Below the pieces are notes generated by a model that saw nothing but the letters and a program-made list of their open reading frames with translations, searched no databases and was not told where the DNA came from. A DNA stretch of 15,740 nucleotides from Blastocladiella britannica. Lineage: Eukaryota; Blastocladiomycota; Blastocladiomycetes; Blastocladiales; Blastocladiaceae. Of the stretch, positions 1 to 8,223 are shown piece after piece. Location of the stretch: contig MU624964.1 of NCBI GenBank assembly GCA_025349905.2, positions 1-15,740 of the forward strand, given 5' to 3'. A program made the position numbers and the translations under genes. Position 1 is the first letter of the stretch. Every line of letters starts with the position of its first letter.

Positions 1-368
1 GCGGACCTGACAGCTGAAACAACCTGATTGTACGGATTCGTGGGAAGCTGTCTTGCTTCATTTTTCACGAAAAAGTCAATACATAAGGCCAAACAAATCA
101 ATTGGGAAAAACAAATGGCGTCGTTCATGAAGAAATGAAAGCGATAAGCCCTCGTCGTGTCACCTTGCTAGGCCCCCCTCTCCATTGGCAATTTAATAAA
201 CTTTATACTTGCTGCAGCAGACCTCTCTCTCAAGGTCCGGAATACTTGGACTTTTTTTTTTGCACCAGTACCACCTCGCCAGCCAACTTGGCTAACCTCG
301 GAAGAAATACACGCGTCGCGCCACGCCCTTGTTCTTGAAAACAAAGATATACGCGCGGTATACATTAC
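1..368. other. 5' flank of the noxR-like gene, no supported gene
   Basis: I see no convincing coding region here. An ATG on the minus strand at 61-59 opens a 20-codon frame (starting MKQDSFPRI) that runs off the left edge and could be the first exon of a divergent gene, but it is too short to judge. An AT-rich stretch near 190-206 (aataaactttata) is TATA-like, and a T-run sits at 251-260. The last 40 bases before the noxR-like start are rich in alternating purine-pyrimidine sequence (atatacgcgcggtatac). Confidence 0.3.
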
Positions 369-1778
369 ATGTCCCTCAAACAAGAGCTCGTCCAGTGGAA
401 CGAGGCTGCCAAGGCGTACGAGGCCGGCGACTACGAGGGTGCCATCGACCTCTTTGAGCCCATTGCCGACTCTTCGAAAATCCACTTTAACCTTGGCATG
501 ATTTTCCAGTCGCTCGGCCAGCATGAGGAGGCGGTATGTTCTGTGTTTTTTTTGTTGTTGGGCAACAAGTACCTCATAAATGGTGATGGTATAGATTCTG
601 GCATTTAACGACTCGGTCACCTGCGACATGTACCTGTCTGTGGCCTACTTTCAAATGGGCGTGTCGCTATACATCTTGCAGGACTTTGAGCAGGCGCTCA
701 CGGCATTTGACAATGCGTTCTTGTACTTTCGCGGCACTTTCGCCATTGACTACACGCAGCTGGGGTTGGAGTACAAGCTCTACTCGTGCGAGGTGCAGTA
801 CAACCGAGCGCTGACGTTTTTCCAGCTCGACGACGAGCAGGCGGCCATGCAGGACTTGGCCATGGCCAACAAGGGAAAAGCGATTCCCGAGCACGAGGTC
901 ATCAACGAGGCCATCCAGTACCGCGGCGACGGGTGCCAGCTGTTCCAGGTGCCCGCCAACTTGATTTACAAGCCGGCAAAGCACAAGATCGAGAACGCGA
1001 AGAAAGTGGACTACCTTGGCCGGTCCAAGGTGGTGGCTACCACCGACGCCAGCGACAACTTCATTGAGTTTAAGGGTGCTCGTGGAATCAAGCCGGTGCG
1101 TTTCCTTACTTATTTTTCGTGGTCACCGCCCCCCGCTGATAGCTATATGATACATAGGAAGCGGAGCCCGACTTTACACCCATTCGCACCTTGCAGCGAA
1201 AGAACTCGGCGCCCAACATTATGCCCGCGCGCATCGACACCATTGGCCGCCGTCCGTCGGCCCCAATGCTCACGCCTCCGGTATCCGCAGGTGGCGGCAC
1301 GTATGGTCGGTCGCGCGGTGGGCAGGACATGACTCCCCCGCCGCCGCCGCCAGCACCCATGCGTGGCGGTCGCGACCCCCGCGACCGCGAGCGTGACATG
1401 GCACCCCCCTCGCCGATGCGCGGACCCGCCATGCGCACGCCAACACCGCCCCCCATTCCAGCGGCGGTGCGCGGCGGTAGCGGCAGCGGCGGCGGGTACG
1501 CCGACAGCGACACATACTCGCTGTCGCGTGCATCGATTGCACAGGGTCGGTTGCGCGTCAAGGTCCAGTTCGGGGACAAGCGCATGCTGCTGCTGCCCTT
1601 GGACGCGACGTTTGACGAGCTGTGCGACAAGATTGCCGAGAAGTTCAATGCCGACCAGTTCCGGGTGCTGTTCCGCGATGAGGACGGCGAGCTCGTCAGC
1701 ATGACCGACGACGACGATCTGCTGCTGTGCCGGAGCATTGCGCCCGACGAGAACAAGATTGAGGTCATTTGCGAGTGA
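369..1778 (+). CDS. noxR: NoxR / p67phox-like NADPH oxidase activator (TPR + activation motif + PB1)
   Basis: Predicted cytosolic activator of a fungal NADPH oxidase, working with Rac GTPase. Exons are 369-533, 595-1095 and 1158-1778, joined by introns of 61 and 62 bp, both phase 0, giving 428 aa. Residues 1 to about 175 form TPR-type helical pairs, including LSVAYFQMGVSLY and the stretch FRGTFAIDYTQLGLEYKLYS, where R101 matches the Rac-binding Arg102 of human p67phox. DYLGRSKVVA at 194-203 matches the p67phox activation-domain segment almost residue for residue in position. A Pro/Gly/Arg-rich linker (about 230-350, with a run of Pro) leads to a PB1 domain (352-427), which has a first-strand lysine (RVKVQF) and an acidic OPCA stretch (RDEDGELVSMTDDDDL). 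There is no SH3 domain, as in fungal NoxR and unlike animal p67phox. The protein is a little shorter than typical ascomycete NoxR. The PB1 domain would be expected to bind a Cdc24- or Bem1-type scaffold. The start is the first ATG of a well-conserved N-terminus. Confidence 0.88.
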
Positions 1779-1816
1779 TTTCTGTAAAATATACATGTAA
1801 TTTTTTTTTTTTTTTT
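1779..1816. other. 38-bp convergent 3' spacer with poly(T) tract
   Basis: Only 38 bp separate the stop codon of the noxR-like gene from the stop codon of the FANCE-like gene. The spacer holds an uninterrupted run of 17 T (1801-1817, the last T being part of the minus-strand stop). The two mRNAs must therefore overlap at their 3' ends or be cleaved within the coding region of the neighbour. No canonical AATAAA is visible on either strand here. Confidence 0.6.
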
Positions 1817-3088
1817 TCAATTGCGCACCAGCTTTTGGATGGCGCCGAGGAGCGGGTGCTTCCAGGGCAGCTGGCCGAGCAGCCGTGCGAGGTGGCTCTT
1901 TGTCTCGGCGTCCATGGCGGCTTGCTTGACGGCGCCCTTGACCACCAGCAGCACAGTCTTGATGGCAGCGGCATCGACCGTCATGCATGCGACCCAAGCG
2001 GTCAACGTTGCGCCTTGAATTTGGGCACTGCATGCCGGATGGCTGGCTACCACCGCATGCAGCGCCGCCAGTGCCCGCGCATGGTGCTGAAGACCTGGGC
2101 CGGAAATGGCAGACACTATTGCGCGACAGGTGGGTTCGAGGTGACTTGCAGGCACCGACGGAACGGCGGCCATCAGGAATGCGATCAGCTTGGCATTTTC
2201 TGTCAATGTGCATGAGATTAGTACTTGGTCTGCCAAAGAGATGGACGACCGTACCAGACGAGACCAGCGATTTGAGGACCGGGGTCAAGATGTAGTCGGC
2301 AAAATGAGCAGGGAATGATCTTGCGAGTGAATCGAGCTTCTTGGTCACCGCCCGCGAGCCAATACCCATCCCATCAAAGGTCTACGTTATAAGTATATGG
2401 TAAAAGTAATGCGAGAATGCTTTACAGTAATGCTGATCGCGTACCTGTAGCCCAAAGAGCTGGAGAATGCATCCGCGAAAGGAGAGTGGAACGTGTTCCT
2501 TGGATGCCTCGATCAGTACCAACCAGTGATCGGGCTCGAGTACAGCGTCCGTCAACACTTGCCTGAACTGGATTTCGAAAACAAGGTCAGCGCAAAAAGG
2601 GAAGATTATATGGAGATACAATACCAGATCGACACCAAGTTGCGCTGCAGCAACGAGAGCACATCGTGCATACTCGGGGGTTGGCTGATTCTCGGACTGA
2701 AAGGTGCTCAAAAACGCTTTGAAATCGTCCGATACGCGTGAATCTGCTGCAGCCTCCAATTGTTGTGGTGTTGTTTCTTGTTTTCAACAAAAAAAAAAAA
2801 AATGTGAATTGCAAAGTCAATGAACATGAAGAACCATAAAGTACTTGGCACATCGATGCCCCCCGTCTGGTGATGTCGCAGCCGCTGCTGTCGTCGTCGC
2901 CGGCGTTCCCAGGCCACCTGACGCAGAGTTCTGACAATTCCTTCCGGATCCACTGGTGGGTGTGTAACTGGCGCACGTATTCCGACCAGTTTGTCTGCCG
3001 CCCGCTGCAATCGCTTCAGTGTCTGTACCGGTACTCGCCAAGTTGCCGTAGTCGCGGGATCAACATTTTTTTCAGTGTTTGGTTGCAT
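1817..3088 (-). CDS. FANCE: Probable FANCE-like Fanconi anaemia protein (helical repeats)
   Basis: Spliced model on the minus strand: 3088-2845, 2743-2625, 2567-2445, 2381-2255 and 2199-1817, about 331 aa. Introns are about 101 (acceptor could be 3 nt earlier), 57, 63 and 55 bp; the last has a textbook TACTAAT branch site. The 57-bp intron is a multiple of three and stop-free, so it might be retained. The C-terminal half is all-helical. SRAVTKKLDSLARSFP followed by YILTPVLKS resembles the SR..T..L.S...PVL region of human FANCE, and the final AIKTVLLVVKG.../LLGAIQKLVR helices resemble its last repeats. FANCE bridges FANCD2 to the FA core complex in interstrand-crosslink repair. The match is recalled by eye and is moderate, and the protein lacks most of the FANCE N-terminus. 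It could instead be another HEAT/ARM-type scaffold. It shares a 58-bp divergent spacer with the methyltransferase gene. The basic stretch WERRRRRQQRLRHH near residues 67-80 could be a nuclear signal. Confidence 0.45.
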
Positions 3089-3146
3089 ATTTTTGCAGGA
3101 AAGAGAGTTTTTCTTCAGCTGCAGGATACGCCACTTTACAAAATAG
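3089..3146. promoter_or_regulatory. 58-bp putative bidirectional promoter (FANCE-like / methyltransferase)
   Basis: The two divergent start codons are 58 bp apart, so both promoters and both 5' leaders must fit here or extend into the neighbouring coding regions. A weak A/T-rich element (tttacaaaatag) lies at 3135-3146, immediately before the plus-strand ATG. There is no clear TATA box. Confidence 0.4.
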
Positions 3147-4403
3147 ATGATGATGCTCGGGACAGCGACTGCTACAACCGCCTCGGAGATCAGTGCCGTG
3201 CTGGCCGACCTAGAGCGGGTGCTTGCGACCGCCTGCATGTCAACCGTGCACGTTGAGGCATCCGCCGTGCGCCTGATTCCGCCAGACTCCCTCGACTACC
3301 ACGGCGGCAGCGTGGACAAGCTGTGTGCTGCCTCCACCGGTGCCACTCAGCTGGCCATCGACGACGACGACGAGGACAATGAGAACGACAACATGGACAA
3401 TTCTCCCGCCTCGTGGGCGGAAACAACGCGACACGTCCACGAAACTGCATGGCCGTGGCTGCTCTCTGTTGCCCGCCGTGCTGAGCGGCAGCTCATGACT
3501 GGTGCGTGTGCTTCGTGCCGTTATTCCGACTACATGGCCACCAACCAACCAACATTATACGATGTGCAGTACAGCCTTGAGCCATGACGATGATCCGGAT
3601 ACGACCGAGTGGGACGACATTGCCTCGCGTGCAGCACTGATCATGGCCAACGTGTCGGGTCTGTCATCCATGGGCGAACGCCATCGCGTCTTTGCCATTG
3701 GTGGCCAAGGCCGCGATGCACCGCCGCGTCTGGCGCTGAAGGTTGGAGAAACGTCGCTTGCATCGGCCGACCTTGGCGGCACATCATGGGGCGCTGGCGT
3801 GGTCCTTGCATGGTACGGTTTCTTTTTACTTTTTGCATGAACTTTTAGCGAGACTCTGACCAAGGTACCAAGAGTAGGATGTTTGCTCAGGGCCTGATCC
3901 AGAATCTCCCAGCCAACCCCCGCATACTGGAGCTCGGCGCCGGAACAGGACTCGGCGGCCTGGCAGCAGCGGCCATGGACCCCACCGCGCTGGTCACGCT
4001 CACCGACTACCATGAGGGCGTGTTGGCGACGCTGCGCGAGAATTTGGCCGCAAACAAGCTCGAGGGCACTATCGCGGCGCTCGATTGGAGCTGGTTCCGC
4101 GATGCAACCACAATCCCAACGTCCCTCGTCCCGCCAGCTACTCGCTGGGATCTGATCATGGCCGCCGACGTGGTGTACGACATGTCGACTCCCGATCATC
4201 TGGATGCAGTGCTCGCGCGGCTGGACGGGGACGCAGTGTTGATGGTTCTCCCGATGCGCCCGCGGTACGCGGCCGAGCTGAACTGGTTCGAGAAACGGGT
4301 GGCTGGGCACCGCGCGTGGGAGACGGTGGTCTTGACGTACCGCGGCGCATTCTACAAGGTGTACTCTACCCAGGGACTGCTGGTGCCAACTTGGGGTCGA
4401 TGA
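3147..4403 (+). CDS. METTL21/EFM-family protein-lysine methyltransferase (Methyltransf_16 fold)
   Basis: Class I SAM-dependent methyltransferase of the family that methylates lysines on elongation factors and chaperones. The exact substrate cannot be read from sequence. Exons are 3147-3501, 3575-3812 and 3878-4403 (introns 73 bp phase 1 and 65 bp phase 2), giving 372 aa. SAM-binding motif I is RILELGAGTGLGG (about 213-225), followed by the acidic strand-2 end TLTDYHEGVL. The family's post-strand-4 D-x-x-Y motif is present as DVVY in WDLIMAADVVYD. GGTSWGAGVVLAWMF just before the fold matches the helix that normally precedes it, and the phase-2 splice at 3812/3878 rebuilds its Trp. The N-terminal 195 residues form a family-variable extension with an acidic stretch (IDDDDEDNENDNMDN). 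Three methionines open the protein (MMM), so the start may slip by one or two codons. Its stop lies 26 bp from the Pol iota stop. Confidence 0.82.
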
Positions 4404-4429
4404 AATGCACACTTGTATATATTTATATG

Positions 4430-6280
4430 TCAGGCTATACCCTCGTGGCTCTGCCAGTGTGATTCGAGTGCCCAAGGTACCACACGTACCGCGCAAATGA
4501 TGCATAAGGCACCTTCTGAGCCGGTCGGTTCCTGTTCTAGCTCGACCACAATGTCGATCTCGTCCCTCTCGATCGCTGGAGCTGGAGTTTGTGCGGATCG
4601 CTGCCCCTCCTGCTGGTGTTGCTTTTGTTGCGCAAAATGTGATTGGATATCCATGGCGCCATACTCGCCTCGCTCCTCGAGCTGGACGAATGCGAGGTTG
4701 ATTCTATTTGCCACTTTCATTGAAGCGTGTGCCCGTATCGATGTCGTACAAAATAAAGAAGTGTGCGTACAAAGAGACCGATATATCGCCTCCCATATTG
4801 GCGGCAGCGACAAGACGTGTCGTGACTGGGACCGAGAGTGCAGTCTTGGCCACCAAGGTTGCAGCTAGCGAAATACTTTCAGGAAGCGCGGCCAGGGCAA
4901 CCGTGGCCGAAATGCGGTTGGATGGTCCCCGTCCTCCTCGGCCTCCGGTGGCGGTCACCACACGCACCGAGACTCGCAGCTTGCGTGGGATCAAGTCAGG
5001 AGCGTCGCGCCGCAACCGCACCACCAGATCTGACGCAAGCGAAGCAACTGTGGAGGTGAGTGCCGGTGATGGGAGCCGTGTGCTGGCGAACGAGTCTTCA
5101 ATCGAGAGTTGTGTGGGGCGCGTTGACGCCACCACGGGCGCGTCAAGGTCGTTGCCGCGGCACATCCAGTATAGTTTTGTGCCGAGTCGATCTCCCAGCA
5201 CGCGCGTCCAGTTGGCCAGGGATACACGGTTCACCAGTTCCCCGACCGTGGTTGCTGTGGTGGCCGCGGCGTCTCCATCGGCGTCAGTGGCAGCTATGGC
5301 CAGTCCCTCCTCCACGAGGCGCTTAGCAATGGCGTGTCCGAGCCCAGGCACCGCGCGCATAGGCAACGGCGCCAATCGCTCAGCGGCGCGGGAAGGCGGC
5401 ATCACCGTCAGCCCACTCGGCTTGACGATTCCCGATGCAATCTTGGCCGCCAGCTTCGAAGTGCTGACGCCCACCGAGCACCGCAGGGACGTATGCGCGA
5501 GTACCGCGGTGCGGACTCGGCGTGCCCAGTGAGCTCCGGCTACAAGCGCCGCCGCCATGATCGGGCCGAGCGCCATGAGCGGCTCAGTGCTATCGAAGTG
5601 GCACCCTTCTGGTAGCTCATCGTTGGGATCTGGTTCTCTATCATTCCTCGCGCCCCGAGCACTGGTGGCAGAGGTAAAGTCCATGAAGAGCTCGTCCATG
5701 CCAAGCCGTTCGATCGGGACCGTCACTGGCACAGCCTCTCGCACGGCAGCATGGACCTTGTCGGAGCATGCCCGGTACAAGGTGAGATCCTCGCCATTGC
5801 CTGCTTTCCGTTTATTTGAGTGACGCGATGACAGCCACGAAAAAATAGTGCGCGTACTTACGAATGACGAGGTTTGGGCAGTGCGCGAGCGCGTCGGTGA
5901 CTGTGCATTGCAAAGCAAAGGTCATTGAAAGCAATTGCATCTGGACACTATGGAGGTACCGACCGAGCATGAGCTTTTTCACGCCAAGCGCGCGAGCATG
6001 GTAATTGCAAGTGACGATGATTTGCTTTTGCTGTATACGCTCATATTGTTCAATCCGTTAGCGTCCCATATCGAAATTATAGACCATTCCAGACCTGAAT
6101 CCCAAGCGGGCGGTGTGCGAGTTGCGGATCCTGTTACGCGGTTGGGTGAAAAGATCCAAAGAATGAAATGAAATGAAGCAAAAGTACTTGAAGCTCCTCG
6201 CACTGGGCATAGAACATGTCAAGATCCAGGTGCACCACCACGCGGCAAACGGCAGGGGAGGAGGAGGGATCGTCGTCCAT
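4430..6280 (-). CDS. POLI: DNA polymerase iota (Y-family) with C-terminal C2H2 zinc finger
   Basis: Translesion DNA polymerase. Exons are 6280-6188, 6130-6095, 6030-5964, 5900-5862, 5800-4771 and 4703-4430 (introns 57, 64, 63, 61 and 67 bp), giving 512 aa with all phases agreeing. Catalytic carboxylates are D19 in HLDLDMFYAQCEE and D114/E115 in ERLGMDELFMDFT; Y24 is the steric gate. RPLGIQQKQIIVTCNY carries Q44, K45, I47 and V49, equivalent to human Pol iota Q59, K60, L62 and V64, which line the pocket that forces Hoogsteen pairing. VERLG-type and IEDSF motifs favour iota over eta or kappa. Next come the helix-hairpin-helix thumb (AVPGLGHAIAKRL) and the little-finger domain ending ISVSLINLAFVQLE. 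The tail has a PIP-like IQSHF, a SIM-like IDIV (471-474) in acidic context, and C489-x2-C492-x11-H504-x3-H508, the spacing of the Pol eta UBZ3 finger. No UBM motif, usual in animal iota, is evident. Confidence 0.9.
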
Positions 6281-6352
6281 TTGCACCTTGATCCATTGAT
6301 CCACGAAAGAGACCTCTTTTCGAATCCGAATCGACACGGACAGAGAAAGAGA
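6281..6352. promoter_or_regulatory. 72-bp putative bidirectional promoter (POLI / UBAP1-like)
   Basis: Only 72 bp separate the divergent start codons of the Pol iota and UBAP1-like genes. The stretch is purine-rich on the plus strand near 6340-6352 (acagagaaagagaa), directly upstream of the UBAP1-like ATG, and has no TATA box. An alternative minus-strand ATG at 6296-6294 is out of frame with Pol iota. Confidence 0.4.
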
Positions 6353-7924
6353 ATGCACTACCACCTGCCACCGACCGTGCGCGCCTCGCTGCACGTACAC
6401 GCCACGCTGCCTCCAGGCCCTCCACCGCCGGACCCGACCACTTTTTTGGCCGCGCCGTCGCCCTCCCTCGCCGCGGCCTTTTCGGCACCACTCCTGGCAC
6501 CTCGCCCGTCACTGGCACCATTGCTGGCGGCCGCTCGTGCCCTTGCTGACGCCTCGGCCGAGCATGCGCTGTTGGCCGCGTACGAGCGCCGGTCCGCCGC
6601 CATTGCCACCGCCGAGCACGCCGCCCACGACGCCACGTTGCGACGCCAGCAGATGCTCGCGGCTGGAGCACTGGCCGACGGCGCTGGTTATGGTAATGGT
6701 AATGGAACTGATGGTAGTACTCTCGTGCGGTCGGCCCACCAGCTGTCCAAGGCTGACTTGGCCCAGTTTGATCCCACGCCGGCACCGCTCGATCCTTGGG
6801 ACATGATGGCCGCACAGGCCGCGTCTGCTTCTTCTTCTTCAATGGCGGGAGTGACTGGTCCTGGTTCTGTTAGTAATGGGAGTGGTCGGCCCATGAGTGT
6901 CGTTGGCGGCCCTGCTGGCGGCGCAGCAGCCACTGGAGGAGCCTCAATGGGTGGTGGTGCACCCAATGTAGGCGCGGACTGGATGCGCGGCGTGGTCATG
7001 GGCATCACGGTCCCCGCCATGGCACCGTCCCCGGGGCAAGTACCGCCGCCACAGCTCCCGCAGCGTGGGTCCACGGTCATGGGCTACCCGCCGTACCCGC
7101 CCATGCCCGGCACGATCGCCATGCCCCAGCCACTTGCCGATGGCATGCAGCCCAGCAGCGATGGCTTTGCGTACCCGCCCGCTGCGTATATCGCGTCGAC
7201 TGGTGCGGCGGCAGGATCCCCTGGCTTACATCGCGCCTCGAATATCAGCGGACATCCAAACGCTGCCGACCACGGATCGCCTTCTCCAAGTAGTGCCGGT
7301 GGGAACGGTGCCCGCGTTCGGCCCGGGTGGTCTGCGCCGCCGGGTGTGCCTGGGTTACTCGCTTCGCAGGGCACGGGGGGCAGTAGTGGGTCGTCGCGGC
7401 CCGGCACCACGCCACCACCGCCGGTTCCGCAGGCAGGACCGAACGGTGCGTCCCAGCAACAGCGTGAGGTCGATCGGCTTGTCGCAGAGCTGCCTCTGGA
7501 TTGCAATGTGCGTTCATTCTCCTTTTCTTTTTCATTATTACCCAGGATTGACCGTGATCAATCTTCATCCCATTTTTAGAATCAAATGTCCAAGCTCCTC
7601 GACATGGGCTTTGCGCCCATGCCGGCCGCTCTGGCCCTACACGCGGTGGGTGCCGATCTGAAGCGCGCGACGGACGTGTGCTTGGCATTTTCGTCGATTC
7701 CACTCCCGCTGCCCATCTCCCGCACCGATCTGCGCGCCGGGTTCTCGGAAGTGTACGCCGGCAACAGCAGCCCGGACGCCGAGTTTGTGGCTCGATTCAC
7801 AGTGGCATTTGCGCGGGTGGTGGGCGAAATGGGGTTCCCGGCCCGCGACGCGGCCCGCGCGCTGATGCGGTCTAATGGACGCCAGCAGGACGCGATTGAG
7901 CTGCTCATGTCGTCGGGCAAGTAG
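6353..7924 (+). CDS. UBAP1: UBAP1-like ESCRT-I subunit candidate with C-terminal SOUBA-type UBA repeats
   Basis: Exons are 6353-7507 and 7580-7924 with one 72-bp phase-0 intron, giving 499 aa. The C-terminus (about 388-499) carries UBA-type units: SKLLDMGFAPMPAALAL (first) and VGEMGFPARDAARALMRSNG followed by DAIELLM (last), with a helical segment between. This is the order of the overlapping UBA (SOUBA) domain of UBAP1, which binds ubiquitinated cargo for ESCRT-I. Residues about 55-104 form an Ala-rich helix that may be a coiled coil. LSKADLAQFDPTPAPLDPWDMM (split here: LSKADLAQFD, then PLDPWDMM, 131-152) resembles the conserved acidic DPFD motif of UBAP1. The middle (155-375) is a disordered Gly/Pro/Ser/Ala linker with low-complexity codons such as repeated GGTAAT near 6690. 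The N-terminal UMA motif is not clear. The UBA fold is well supported; the UBAP1 orthology is an inference, with generic UBA adaptors as the alternative. Confidence 0.6.
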
Positions 7925-8049
7925 TTTTCCTTGTGGACCACACTTTTTTTTTTTCTCTATTCATATATATCATCAACAAACAAAGCCTGCAATCCGTTGG
8001 GAGGGATTTCGCTCCCAGTAGGCATCGGAGGAACCTCCTTCCTACATTT
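7925..8049. other. Convergent 3' spacer with T-run and two small hairpins
   Basis: This 125-bp spacer lies between the UBAP1-like stop and the stop of the small minus-strand gene. It holds a run of 12-13 T near 7944-7956, an AT-rich stretch (tatatatcatc), and two inverted repeats: TGGGAG...CTCCCA (7998-8003 with 8012-8017, 8-base loop) and GGAGG...CCTCC (8027-8031 with 8034-8038). On the minus strand these lie in the 3' UTR of the small gene and might help 3'-end formation. Confidence 0.4.
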
Positions 8050-8223
8050 TCAAGTACCAGCGGCGGCCTTGGCCGCCGCCCTCGCCTTTGCCATCACCTT
8101 TGCCGCCGCGTCCTTGTACTGGACTTTGGGGTCACCATCCTTGTCCGTGTGCTTGTCAAGGTGCGAGAACAGATGGAGCCACTTCTTCTCGCGGGGCAGC
8201 GCGCAAAAGGGCTTGTATTTGTA
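8050..8223 (-). CDS. 3' exon of a small Lys/Ala-rich protein of unknown function
   Basis: The frame at 8223-8050 (minus) encodes 57 residues and a stop. It includes YKPFCALPREKKWLHLF, then HLDKHTDKDGDPKVQYKD, and an Ala/Lys-rich C-terminal helix (AAAKVMAKARAAAKAAAGT). Codon choice is strongly C/G-ending like the real genes here, and it is preceded by a good acceptor (T-run then ctatag), so I take it as a terminal exon. The 5' end is unresolved. One phase-consistent model uses an ATG at 8416 with exons 8416-8391, 8331-8289 and 8223-8050 (introns 59 and 65 bp), about 80 aa, but its donors (gttcgt, gttgga) are poor. I do not recognise the family. The charged, Trp-containing core with a helical basic tail would suit a small ribosomal, mitochondrial or nucleic-acid-binding protein, but this is a guess. 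Confidence 0.42.
   Translation of the reverse strand, partial: YKYKPFCALPREKKWLHLFSHLDKHTDKDGDPKVQYKDAAAKVMAKARAAAKAAAGT

Noticed and set aside
1143..2369. 408-codon minus-strand open frame spanning the end of noxR and the FANCE-like gene
   Set aside because: Only its first 38 codons (2369-2255) are a real exon part; the rest crosses a 55-bp intron with a TACTAAT branch site, leaves the supported frame and then runs antisense through noxR.
3811..3877. Splice at ttttag (3848) for the second methyltransferase intron
   Set aside because: It gives the wrong phase with the gtacgg donor. The acceptor at 3877 is in phase and rebuilds a family-typical LAWMF segment, with CTGAC as branch site.
3555..4505. 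316-codon minus-strand frame across the methyltransferase gene
   Set aside because: The opposite strand encodes a methyltransferase with intact SAM and DxxY motifs; the antisense product has no recognisable feature.
4708..5532. 274-codon plus-strand frame opposite Pol iota
   Set aside because: It is Arg/Ser/Thr-rich antisense sequence over the conserved polymerase exon; a shadow frame.
5901..5963. Donor gtacct (5958) for the third Pol iota intron
   Set aside because: Although gtacct looks stronger than gtcggt, it puts the next exon out of frame. The gtcggt donor at 5963 restores LMLVTDALAHCPNLVI, the expected Pol iota sequence.
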